From positions 1 through 14,791 of the forward strand of contig JBBRLL010000072.1 in the NCBI GenBank assembly GCA_038231395.1: a DNA stretch of 14,791 bases, written 5' to 3'. Positions 1-7,679 of the stretch are shown in pieces. Position 1 is the stretch's first letter; the number at the start of each line of letters is the position of its first letter. Under the pieces are notes generated by a model. The model made no database searches, was not told where the DNA came from, and saw nothing but the letters and a program-made list of their open reading frames with translations. Made by a program: the position numbers and the translations under genes. Origin of the DNA: Stagnihabitans sp038231395 (GTDB lineage: Bacteria > Pseudomonadota > Alphaproteobacteria > Rhodobacterales > Rhodobacteraceae).

Positions 1-1766
1 CTGCTCTCGTCGATCAGGTCGTGCTGGACGACTGGCTTGCCTTCCAGAACAGCCGGCCGGTGTTGCCGACCCAGGTTGCCGCCTGTCTCAGGCCTGCATT
101 CCAGCTGCATCGGTTGGCCCGGTTCCTGACGCATGGCGGCTTGTCCTTCTTGCCCTAGAACGGCAGACCCGCCTTCAAGATTGCAGGTTGTCGCGGCTAC
201 CCCGCCGAAAACCTCACACCCCGCATTCCGGAAGCGGTGATCGGCGCGCTTCTGCGTTGGTCGCTGCAATATGTCGACGACTTCGCGCCGGATATTCTGG
301 CGGCTCGGGCTGAACTCGACGGGCTTGAGGCCGCTGCCCGCGCCGGAATTGCGAGGTCTGCCAGCCTGTCCGAACGCGTCTCGCGCTGGATCGCGGGCAG
401 GCGGGAGGCCGGGCGAGGCGTGCCGGTCTGGAGCACACCGGGTCGGATGGGCGGAGTCTGCGGGGCAAGGGCGCATGCCAGAAACCCCGATAGTTTGGTC
501 CTGAACATGCAGCTGATGTCGCTGCAAGCCCAAGTGCACCCGTGCAGCCTCGTGCAGAACAAGGCGGTCTACCGCATGCTACACGACGCGCTGCGCGATC
601 TCGGACCCGAGGCGGGCGGGATGGACACGCCAATCAGCATCTTGGCTGAAACCGGCCTGCCCTGGCGACTGCGCTTCGACGCCCATACACTGGCCCATGA
701 AGAGCGCCAATTGCAGACCGCCGCCTATATCCTATGCGCCTATCTGACGGGCATGCGCGACGGCGAAGTGCAGGCGATGCGGGCCGGTTGCCTTCTGCGC
801 AGCCAAAGCGCGGATGGTATGGCCGAACGTCTGGCGATCCGCAGCCTTGTCTACAAGGGTCGTGTGCCGGAAGGCGAACAAGCGGATTGGGTGACGATTG
901 CGCCCGCCGCCCGCGCCATCCTTGTGGCCGAGCGCCTGGCGGCCCGACACAGGTCCGAGCGTGACGACGGCGGCATCTGGACAGTCCTGCATCGGGCAAC
1001 CGCCAAGGATCGCGGCTTGCCGCATGTGGTGCGCCGCATCAACGAATATCGCGATCATCTCGACCGCCACTTCGGCACGCCCGACAACCCGGCGATCCCG
1101 CATGTTGACGACAGGCCTTGGGTCTTTAACACCCGCCAGTTCCGCCGGACGGTGGCCTGGCACATCGCCAACCGGCCCTTTGGCGTGATTGCCGGGAAGA
1201 TCCAGTACAAACACGCCTAGGTGGCAATGTTCGACGGCTATGCCGGATCCTCCGCCTGTGGCTTCCGGCAGGAGGTCGAGGCGGAACGGCACCTAGTTCA
1301 GCTCGACGATATCGTCACCCATTACGAGGCCCGATTGCGAGGAGAGCCTCTGGGCGGCCCGGCTGCGGCACGCATCGCAGGGGAATTCGACCGGGTCGCG
1401 CGTGAGGCAGGCCCCCTGCCCGGCATTGTGGCGGACAGCACGCGGGTGAAGGCGATGCTTGGCCATCTGGCGCGGTCGCTGCATGTCGGCATCCTGAATG
1501 ACTGCTTCTTTGAACGGAGCACCGCCCTTTGCCTTGCCACATCAAAGGACCCCTCCGATCAGCCAAGGCTGTCGGCCTGTGCGCCGGACCGCTGCCCGAA
1601 CTCCTGCATTGCCAGATCACATTTGCCGGCATGGCAAGGCGCCATCGCCCGTGCCGAGGCCGTGCTTGGCGACAAGCGCCTGTCAAAGCTGCAACGCGAG
1701 GTGATCCGGCAGGATCGGGACCGGATGCGCAAACTGATAAACCCCCTTTTGCAGGATCTCTCATGA
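1..1766 (+). pseudogene. Tn554 TnpB-like tyrosine recombinase, 5' partial, two in-frame amber codons
   Basis: This is the 3' part of a large site-specific recombinase gene; the reading frame enters from the left edge (first full codon at 3). The frame stays open to a TGA at 1764-1766 except for TAG codons at 156-158 and 1218-1220. Recombinase features are clear: Arg I in LTGMRDGE (about 756), a Lys in VYKGR, the box II segment RQFRRT (about 1134-1151), a His in QYKH (1212-1214), and the nucleophile Tyr in MFDGYAG (1239-1241), nine codons after that His as the family expects. A Cys/His-rich tail follows (ALCL, SACAPDRCPNSC, a later His-x-Pro-x-Trp), typical of the large TnpB-type integrases. 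The second amber separates the Arg/His residues from the Tyr, so termination there would give a dead enzyme. No frameshift is visible, so decay is recent or the ambers are suppressed. Family confidence is high; functional status is unknown. Confidence 0.8.
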
Positions 1767-2128
1767 AACCCGTCAGTCACCCCACCGAACAGGCTCTGCG
1801 CGCAGCATTTGCCCGCCTTGTGGCCAGAAATGCCCTACAAACCGACGGGCGGTTGACCGTTGCCAACTTGGCCCGCGAAGCTGGCGTCAGCCGGGCAACG
1901 GCCAACCGCGCGCCGTTGCTCCTGTCGGATCTGCGAGATATGGCAAAAGCCCAAAAGCCAAAAGAAGCTGAGCATTCGCCCGGCCACGAGGTTCACGAGG
2001 AGCGAAGCCAGCGGGCGATCGACGATCTGATTGCCCAGCATATTCAGGTCCGCGCGTTGCTAAGCCGCAGCGACGAGAGCCGGAAGGCCAGGCTGGCCCG
2101 GATCCATCACCTGCGTCAAGCCGATTGA
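1763..2128 (+). CDS. DUF6262 / TnpC-like transposon accessory DNA-binding protein
   Basis: This gene encodes a 121-residue protein starting at the ATG inside the ATGA overlap with the recombinase stop, which implies translational coupling; an AGGA lies just upstream. Residues about 29-48 (LTVANLAREAGVSRATANR) form a helix-turn-helix of the kind seen in small DUF6262/TnpC proteins that sit directly after TnpB-type recombinases in Tn554-like elements. The rest is charged and helical (AHSPGHEVHEERSQ-type stretch, then an Arg/Ser-rich end), probably coiled coil. In Tn554 the TnpC partner influences the efficiency and orientation of transposition; that role here is inferred from position and fold. 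Length matches the roughly 125 residues of Tn554 TnpC. The 3' end runs 69 bp into the convergent ardC gene. Confidence 0.75.
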   Translation: MKPVSHPTEQALRAAFARLVARNALQTDGRLTVANLAREAGVSRATANRAPLLLSDLRDMAKAQKPKEAEHSPGHEVHEERSQRAIDDLIAQHIQVRALLSRSDESRKARLARIHHLRQAD

Positions 2129-3034
2129 AGGCTGGAAATCCAAGTCCGCATCCGGCTGCTTGCCATGCATCCAGTCTGCTGCTTGTTGCGCTTTGCTGGC
2201 CGCCGTGAAAATGGCGCGCGGATCCTCCTTCAAGACCTTCAGCCAAGAGGCGATATAAGCGGCATGTTCGGGCCGCGGATGATGTGCGATGCCCAGATCA
2301 GCCAGAACAAGACCGGCGAGGATCTCCACACAGCATTCCTCAGCCGCATAGGCCTCGGATCCAAACCGCCCTGAAAGATCGCGGTCCAGACGTTGCTTGG
2401 CCCCTGAAGCGTGACCCATCTCGTGCAGCCAGACCCCGTAGAATGACGCGGGATCGCAGAACGATGCGAAATCCGGCATGAAAACCGTATCGTTGGCCGG
2501 GCTATAAAAGGCCTCGCCACCGCCGAACTCCGTCTTGATGTCGAGGTTGGCGATAAAGGCATCTGCATGTTCCAGCCGCAGGCTCTCAGGCAGGACTTCG
2601 ACTGGCGCGCGCGCGTAACCGTCCACCTGGCCGACGTTGAATACGGAAAATGCCCGAGCAATCATGCGGCGATGGCCGCCGGCCTCTTCGCTCGCATCGT
2701 CTTCGCGATCGGAAGAGTCGATTGGCTTCCACAGCACAACCGTGGTGGACCGTTCGCCTTTGCGCACTTGGGCGCCGACGCCCTGCCACTGTCTGTAGGT
2801 GCCCCAAAGACCGTCGCTATAGCCAAAGGTCATGGCCGAAACCCACAAAGCCAGTGTGTTGATCCCCCGGTAGCGTTTGCCCGACGCCAGGTTGGTAGGA
2901 GAGGCAGAACTCGTGCCATCGTGGAACCATGGCGCGCGCCATTCGCCGGTACCCTGATCGATTGCAGCTATGATCTCTTCAGTGATGCGCGTGTAAACAT
3001 CGGCACGCGCCCCGGATTGAATCCTGGCGGACAT
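2060..3034 (-). CDS. ardC: ArdC-like antirestriction protein with zincin metallopeptidase domain
   Basis: This encodes a 324-residue protein of the ArdC/DUF1738 type, found on conjugative plasmids and islands. It has an N-terminal ssDNA-binding domain (residues about 10-135; landmarks WRAPW, NLASGKRYRGIN, LWGTYRQW, VRKGER) followed by a polyvalent-protein metallopeptidase domain. Zinc motif HEMGH is at 204-208, with the third ligand probably in GSEAYAAEE (226-233). The start was chosen at 3034 rather than an upstream ATG because AGGAG stands about 9 nt before it and the protein begins at the usual MSARIQ-type position. Family members bind ssDNA and protect incoming DNA from host restriction. 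From about residue 303 the tail is antisense to the DUF6262 gene, so the native C-terminus was probably replaced by an insertion. The core domains are intact and activity is plausible. Confidence 0.85.
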   Translation of the reverse strand: MSARIQSGARADVYTRITEEIIAAIDQGTGEWRAPWFHDGTSSASPTNLASGKRYRGINTLALWVSAMTFGYSDGLWGTYRQWQGVGAQVRKGERSTTVVLWKPIDSSDREDDASEEAGGHRRMIARAFSVFNVGQVDGYARAPVEVLPESLRLEHADAFIANLDIKTEFGGGEAFYSPANDTVFMPDFASFCDPASFYGVWLHEMGHASGAKQRLDRDLSGRFGSEAYAAEECCVEILAGLVLADLGIAHHPRPEHAAYIASWLKVLKEDPRAIFTAASKAQQAADWMHGKQPDADLDFQPSIGLTQVMDPGQPGLPALVAAA

Positions 3035-3121
3035 GGTGAAAACTCCTCTTGGGGGACAGCGCATGCGCAAGCGATCACTGCCGCTCGGCGGCAGCGCTCA
3101 ACGCAGCGGTGATGAAAATGA

Positions 3122-3643
3122 TCAGGCGATGGCCGGTGAGACAGCTTGACTGTTCAGATAACTGCCATGGTCGGGTCCGGTGACCGCGCGCAGTTCGGTG
3201 CGGCCGTCTTCGGTCTCGAAGGTTTTGACCTGCTCGGCGCGGTGGTTGGTCAGGCCATAGTGCAGGTTGATCCCGGCCAGCGGTGCGGGCAGCTGCCGCA
3301 GATAGGAGGCCGGTGCGCCAACGATGCTGGCAAGCTGGCCGAACGCCCAATGCGTGGGCGCGACGGGCGCCTCGGCTTTCGGCAGCATCAGGTACAACCG
3401 CTCGGGGTTGTCGCGCGCGGCCTCGACGCGGATGTCCGCCGTCTGCACGACCCGGCTGCGGCTGCGTTCCGACCGACCTTTCACCGATGGCCAGAGATCA
3501 TCTAGCGAGAGATACCGCTCGTCGTCTGGCCGGTTGAACCATTCTGACGACACCCGCCCGTTCCGCTCGCCGCGGCTCACATCCACCTTCCAGCCGCCCG
3601 TTCTCATTGGCTGCACCGGATCCAAAACTTCCACAACACCCAT
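3122..3643 (-). pseudogene. DUF932 plasmid/phage-like protein, 3' truncated
   Basis: The 173-residue product matches the N-terminal part of DUF932 (TIGR03299-like) proteins that travel with ArdC on alphaproteobacterial plasmids. Landmarks are YLSLDDLWPSVKGR, IRVEAARDNPERLYLMLP, WAFGQLASIVGAPASYLR, NLHYGL and ELRAVTGPDHG. Start at 3643 is supported by GGAGG seven nt upstream. Full-length relatives are roughly twice as long; after GPDHG (about nt 3163) the expected continuation is missing and thirteen unrelated residues lead to a stop. The simplest reading is a deletion joining the middle of this gene to the leader of ardC, about 90 bp away. The molecular role of DUF932 is not established. Loss of the C-terminal half suggests it is non-functional. 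Confidence 0.65.
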
Positions 3644-3655
3644 CGGTAGTCCTCC

Positions 3656-3699
3656 GTGACAGGCGCCGGAAGCCACTCTCCCAACCCTCGACCTGTCAC
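3656..3699. repeat. 8-bp perfect inverted repeat upstream of the DUF932 start
   Basis: GTGACAGG at 3656-3663 is mirrored by CCTGTCAC at 3692-3699, 28 nt apart, and the inner arm touches the GGAGG ribosome-binding site of the DUF932 gene. A short CCGG-AAAA-CCGG hairpin overlaps the outer arm (3699-3710). This could be an operator for a plasmid-type regulator or an mRNA hairpin that masks the ribosome-binding site. No regulator gene is present nearby to favour one option. Confidence 0.35.
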
Positions 3700-3965
3700 C
3701 GGAAAACCGGCACGCCTCTCACTCTCATCGACAGGAAGGGCGGAAAGCGGCCTGACGGCGGTGCGGCGTGGCCTTCGCAGCGAAGCCGGGAAAGCGGTCA
3801 CTCGAACCACCCGCGGCGCAATTCGCGGAAGCTTGCCGTGAACGTGCAGATAGCAGTTGCTCATACAAAAATGCAGCAAACGGAGCTGTGGCTTGTGTGC
3901 CGAAGGGCTGCCACAGTCGTTCACGGGTAAGAGCCGGGCATCAGAACGTTTGCCTCAAATCTGTC

Positions 3966-3989
3966 GTTCGAATCCCACACGGCCCGCCA
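3966..3989 (+). other. tRNA 3'-end fragment, possible attachment-site scar
   Basis: The 24 bp read as the last third of a tRNA: G53, T-loop TTCGAAT (3967-3973), T-stem half CCCAC (3974-3978), acceptor half ACGGCCC (3979-3985), discriminator G and CCA (3987-3989), every segment of canonical length. The bases before it (CTGTC) cannot pair with CCCAC, which would need GTGGG, and no 5' acceptor GGGCCGT is found upstream. This is therefore not a working tRNA but what is left when an element integrates into the 3' end of a tRNA gene. In that model the intact tRNA lies to the left, beyond this window, and the left belt belongs to the island. The tRNA identity cannot be assigned. Confidence 0.5.
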
Positions 3990-4487
3990 CTTGCCCCAGC
4001 GAAATCGTTCTCTCCATGCGACTGCGGCCAGAATTTCCCGTTTTTTTCAAGGGTTATGCGGGTTGGGCAGAGCACTGGACCCTGCGCCGAGAGGCCCGAA
4101 AGCGTTCTCTCCGGGCTGATATTCTCCAAAGCTGATGACTGTGCGGATTTAGTGCTCAGCTTCAAGGCATTGAATATGAATGGATATTTTCAGAGGTCAT
4201 TTTGGTCAGTTTGCGAAAACGTCCGGCTCGCGGACAGGATTGGCATCGAAAATCACCGCGATTTTCCCGTGCTAACGCAATCGTCAAGCTCTCGTAAAGG
4301 GCGGAACGCGGCCGGATGCGGGCGCGGCACCGCACCTGCAAAATCAGTGGATATCTGCCGTTCATCATGAGACAAACACCGCAGACGCCGCTACGAGCAA
4401 CGGGGGAACTCTTTTGGTAAACGTCACTACGGTAGCGCGTTGCGCCGAGGCTTGGAAAGCCTGCCATCCAATTGTACCGTTGATTGC
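3990..4487. other. about 500 bp without a recognisable gene, two small hairpins
   Basis: No reading frame here gives a credible protein on either strand. Two perfect stem-loops are close together: GTCCG-gctcg-CGGAC at 4221-4235 and GAAAATC-accgc-GATTTTC at 4248-4266. Neither has a following T-run, so they are not good terminators. A T7 run at about 4035-4041 stands alone without a stem. The stretch may be remnant DNA of an element end. Confidence 0.4.
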
Positions 4488-4772
4488 ATGGCACCTTATG
4501 AGGGCACAGCTTTGAAATTCGTCAGGGTCTTCTTTTTCTATGCCCTCTTTTTCTTCATCTCCCTGATCATAGCAGCGATTTTCTTCGGGCCCGGGAACGA
4601 AGGGTTTCTTGTAATTTTTTCGTTCATCGCCTCATGCCTGATCGTCTGGCCGGTCGAGGCAAGCATACCCGGCATGAAACTGAGTTCCACAAAAGGTCGC
4701 ATCCCGATCGACAGCAGGAAATCGAATATCCGGTCGGCGTTGAAGAAGGAGTACAGCGGCTGGTGGTTTTGA
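4488..4772 (+). CDS. small two-helix membrane protein with probable chimeric C-terminus
   Basis: The ATG at 4488 opens a 94-residue frame. Residues about 11-33 (start FVRVFFFYALFFF) and 39-54 (LVIFSFIASCLIVW region) are strongly hydrophobic and phenylalanine-rich, so two membrane helices are likely, joined by a short FGPGNEG loop. From about residue 51 the frame runs antisense through the GH39 fragment and looks non-native (KLSSTKGRIPIDSRKS). I do not recognise the family. No strong ribosome-binding site precedes the start. The likely picture is the N-terminal part of a small membrane gene cut by the junction near 4640. Whether it is expressed is open. Confidence 0.35.
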   Translation: MAPYEGTALKFVRVFFFYALFFFISLIIAAIFFGPGNEGFLVIFSFIASCLIVWPVEASIPGMKLSSTKGRIPIDSRKSNIRSALKKEYSGWWF

Positions 4773-4975
4773 TCAATCAGCGTGCCCAAATCATCGTCCA
4801 AGAGCCCGTGAAACCGCACGTGCCGAAAGCCCAGTTCGTCATGAGCGCGGCGCATCTGCGCCTGCCAATCTGCACGCAGCGCAAGGGCCGCATGGCCGCT
4901 GCCGATACAGTGTTCCCAGAAATGTGGGAAGGCTTCGCCGGGTGCCGCAAGAGCGCTGTGGAATTCTGCGGTCAT
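4640..4975 (-). pseudogene. GH39-type glycosidase N-terminal fragment
   Basis: About 112 residues match the start of GH39 (beta-xylosidase/alpha-L-iduronidase clan) proteins: FPHFWEHCIGSGHAALALR, DELGFRHVRFHGLLDDD, YSFFNADRIFDFLLSIGMRP and FVELSFMPGMLAS, in the usual order. ATG at 4975 fits the normal N-terminus, with AAGGGA about 13 nt upstream. After the FMPGMLAS segment (about nt 4640) the frame continues into unrelated sequence antisense to the small membrane ORF. The acid/base and nucleophile Glu residues, both further downstream in the family, are therefore missing and the product cannot be active. It lies 330 bp downstream of the GH15 gene on the same strand and may once have extended that glycan-use cluster. 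Confidence 0.7.
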
Positions 4976-5305
4976 GTCGTGCCCAATCCCTTTGACAGCC
5001 CAAAGCAAGCGCTTTCCTTGGCTGGTTAAAAACCGCTTTCGGTCCATGGTCACGCGAAGTTGCAACCTGCCGCGCGACCGTGTCTGCCGCATCTCAAAGA
5101 AGGGACCCCCCGGTGATCTTGGCCGAAATGCCGCCACTGAACCCGGCTTCGCCAGCGCTGACGCAGTTTGCGGCCATGAGGCAGGGCAAGCCACACAAGA
5201 GTTTATGGGTGGCTTTTTCGTCAATTGCTTCAAAGCCATCATCCCAATCAACTGCCGCGCATCGGCAGAGGTAAATTTTTGGTTCCGATGGATCATTTGG
5301 CTGTA
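4976..5305. other. intergenic gap between the GH15 gene and the GH39 remnant
   Basis: 330 bp with no convincing gene on either strand. One - strand frame (about 5094-5342) is open and has a modest composition (IYLCRCAAVDWDDGFEAIDE) but matches nothing I know and overlaps the GH15 end; I do not call it. The only structured element is the stem-loop at 5252-5268, listed separately. Confidence 0.4.
5252..5268 (-). terminator. stem-loop after the GH15 gene, weak terminator candidate
   Basis: CTGCCG (5252-5257) and CGGCAG (5263-5268) form a perfect 6-bp stem with a 5-nt loop, about 37 nt past the GH15 stop on the - strand. The trailing sequence on that strand is TTGATT, not a proper T-tract, so intrinsic termination would be weak. 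Position at the end of the four-gene operon is the main support. Confidence 0.35.
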
Positions 5306-7630
5306 CTAGATGATGCTGACCCTGTGGTTTTTCCCCTCCCATCCGTCTGGATAGAGGCGGCTGAATACCACCGTGCCGGCATTTTGGCCGAGGTCAAGCG
5401 TCACGCCATGCATGTCAAAGGCCAGCGGTACTGTTTCCAGGTCCTGCGAGGTGACCCAATCATCAAACGTAACGCGCAGGGTGAAAGGGCATCTATCCTC
5501 GATACGCAGGGCCGCACCTCTGGCTATGGCAAGTACCGGCGTGTCGCTGCGCCATTGGCGCTGGCTGGAGATGGGGCGCTGGCCGTTGTAGCGGTTTTCG
5601 ACGTTTTGCAACAGTTCGACAGGACGACCTGAAACGATAGTAGAAGCGAGCTTCAGATATTCCGAATGGGCCCAGACCAGCGGCATGGCGCTGCCTGTCG
5701 GGGCACCCGGCGCAAGAAAGAGCTCCGGCAGCGGTGCCGTGTCCCAGACCTGTTCGGGGATCATGCCACAGGGGCCGGTCATCGCGGCCATGGCGGCAAG
5801 GTAGGGGCGCGCATCCTCGCCCGACATCACGGCCAGATGCCCGCGTTCACCGCCCAGCAAAGGCCAGCCCCGTCCAATACCTGAGCCGTCAAACGGCGTG
5901 CCGTCGGCATGTTCGCCATAACCGTCCTCATTGTAACGGTGAAAGACGCGGCCGTTTGGCGTGTCCGTGCCAAGCACCGCGTCGCAGATCTTGACGGTGT
6001 TCTGAATGCGGGCGTCATCCGCCTTGCGCAGACCAAACCGCACCAGCGCCAGAAAATCCATCGCCACCATTTCGCAGACTGGCAGTGTTAGCCCGACCCG
6101 GTTGCGCACCTCGATAAACTGGTCGGCCAAGGGAACCCCGGCCAGCGGTGCCAGCCGGACATAATGTCCTTCCACGCCATGCCCCTTGGCCAGCGCTGTC
6201 CCCTCGGCATAGGTCCACTCTTCGATCCGCGCGTTCCAGTCATCCGCCGTGGCCAAAGCCTGCGCCTTCGCCTCACCCTGCAACCAGTCCGCCCCTGCGA
6301 CGAGGGCCGCGATCAGCACCGCAAGGGTAAAGCCATTCAGCCCGGAATTCTCTTCCCAACGATCCTCAGGGCTGATCGGGCCGTTGCGCACGATGAAGCG
6401 AACAGCATTCTCAACCATGCAGCGCAGGCCCATCAGCGCGCCCTCGTCGTCGCCGAGCTGGCCCTCTTCGCGCAGCTTGGCGGCCAGCAGGATCGGAAAG
6501 CCGACCTCGTCCAGTTGAATACCCTTCCAGAACGGCCGGCCATCGGGGTAAAAATTCTGCGCCCAATGGCCGTCTTCGTGCTGCATGGCAATGAGGTAGG
6601 CCAGCATCCGCCGCGCATCATCATGCAGCCCCATCGCCAGCAACCCAAGGCCAGAGTTCACTGCATCCCGCGCCCAGACCAGATGATAGCCGCCCAGATC
6701 GTTGCGCGCATTGCCCCACGGCACGCTCAGCGAGGCGACAACCGCGCCGGGAAAGGTGCGGTCCTCATGGGTTTTCAGGACGGCAGCGGACCGGCGGGCC
6801 TGCGCCTCAAGGTCGGCCGCAAGTTTGCGTTTGTGCAGGGGTCGCACCTTGGCGGCCCAATCCCTCCAGCCCGCAAGCGCCTCCGCACGCACCGCTGCAA
6901 AGCCGATGGCAAGGCTGGATTTGGCCAGCGTCACTGCCCCTTCGCGTGTTGTGGCAAATCCCAGCGCCAGCGCCCCCGAAGGGGCCTCCAACTCGGCGAT
7001 CAGCGCCACATTGCCCGGACCGGCATGGTCATACTCCCACTCCATCCGCCCATTCTTGTCAAAATCCTGCCAGCCGTCCGAGGTGCCGACATACCCGGTG
7101 CTGGAACGTTGAAAGCCGTGGCTGCCCGCAAGACACAGCCAGTCGCCCGCCCCCTCCGCCACCAGCATGTCATCTGCCCAGGCCTGATTGTCGCCACTTT
7201 GCGCGCCAAGACGCGGGGCCAGCAGCACATAGACCTCACAGCCCTCACCCTTCAGCTCATAGCGCACCATCAAGGTGTCACGGGCCGGGTCCGGCACTAC
7301 TTCCAGCGTCAGCCGATAGGTGCCATTCTCGCCCTCATGCACAATGACCGGCAGCGGAATATCGGGCGCCGGCTGTGTGACGCTATAGCGGTTGACGCGC
7401 TTGACCTCGCTCCAGCCAAACGGGCCGGCTACGATGAACCCCATGTCCCTGATCTGCGGTGAGCCGGTCGAGGGCCAATAAACCTCATTCAAAATCCCAT
7501 GGCCAAGGCTGGCCCAGATCCGGCTGGCGCCCAAGGCGGTCGTTAACAGATCCTTGTCCGAAGAGGTCCAGGTCGGTTGAATATTGGCCGGTCCACTGGG
7601 GGCCTCGCCGGTTGGAACAGCCATGGTCAT
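5306..7630 (-). CDS. GH15 glucoamylase/glucodextranase-like glucan hydrolase, cytoplasmic
   Basis: This 774-residue GH15 enzyme is predicted to release glucose from the non-reducing ends of alpha-glucans. Residues about 20-265 form the beta-sandwich N-domain of bacterial glucoamylases (start WTSSDKDLLTTA, then ILNEVYWPSTGSPQIRDMGF); the (alpha/alpha)6 catalytic barrel follows to about 670, then a beta-rich tail. LVWARDA is at 318-324. Catalytic Glu candidates are E427 in RWEENSG and E626 in IPEQVWD, nearly the same numbers as the acid and base of Arthrobacter glucodextranase (E430, E628). ATG at 7630 has AAGGA eight nt upstream. No signal peptide is visible, so the substrate is probably intracellular glucan or imported maltodextrin. 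Being last in the operon after a glucokinase and two pentose-phosphate enzymes supports glucose production. The exact linkage (alpha-1,4 or alpha-1,6) cannot be decided. Confidence 0.9.
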   Translation of the reverse strand: MTMAVPTGEAPSGPANIQPTWTSSDKDLLTTALGASRIWASLGHGILNEVYWPSTGSPQIRDMGFIVAGPFGWSEVKRVNRYSVTQPAPDIPLPVIVHEGENGTYRLTLEVVPDPARDTLMVRYELKGEGCEVYVLLAPRLGAQSGDNQAWADDMLVAEGAGDWLCLAGSHGFQRSSTGYVGTSDGWQDFDKNGRMEWEYDHAGPGNVALIAELEAPSGALALGFATTREGAVTLAKSSLAIGFAAVRAEALAGWRDWAAKVRPLHKRKLAADLEAQARRSAAVLKTHEDRTFPGAVVASLSVPWGNARNDLGGYHLVWARDAVNSGLGLLAMGLHDDARRMLAYLIAMQHEDGHWAQNFYPDGRPFWKGIQLDEVGFPILLAAKLREEGQLGDDEGALMGLRCMVENAVRFIVRNGPISPEDRWEENSGLNGFTLAVLIAALVAGADWLQGEAKAQALATADDWNARIEEWTYAEGTALAKGHGVEGHYVRLAPLAGVPLADQFIEVRNRVGLTLPVCEMVAMDFLALVRFGLRKADDARIQNTVKICDAVLGTDTPNGRVFHRYNEDGYGEHADGTPFDGSGIGRGWPLLGGERGHLAVMSGEDARPYLAAMAAMTGPCGMIPEQVWDTAPLPELFLAPGAPTGSAMPLVWAHSEYLKLASTIVSGRPVELLQNVENRYNGQRPISSQRQWRSDTPVLAIARGAALRIEDRCPFTLRVTFDDWVTSQDLETVPLAFDMHGVTLDLGQNAGTVVFSRLYPDGWEGKNHRVSII

Positions 7631-7679
7631 CGCAGATATCCTTTCAGCAAAGGTGGGACAGTTTGCCCCGCCCTAAGTT

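Noticed and set aside
3905..3989. A complete 85-nt tRNA using GGGCTGC as the 5' acceptor strand
   Set aside because: Six acceptor pairs can be drawn, but there is no valid D-arm, the anticodon loop would be 10 nt, and the T-stem does not pair; only the 3' part is tRNA-like.
3941..4165. 74-residue - strand ORF ending CGIRTTDLRQTF
   Set aside because: The ending comes from reading the tRNA 3' end backwards, a common source of false proteins; no other support.
5094..5342. 82-residue - strand ORF between GH15 and GH39
   Set aside because: Plausible amino-acid mix but no family, no ribosome-binding site, and overlap with the end of the GH15 gene.
6164..7462. 432-residue + strand ORF
   Set aside because: It is the antisense of the GH15 gene; GC-rich codons leave the opposite frame open. 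The GH15 frame carries all the motifs.
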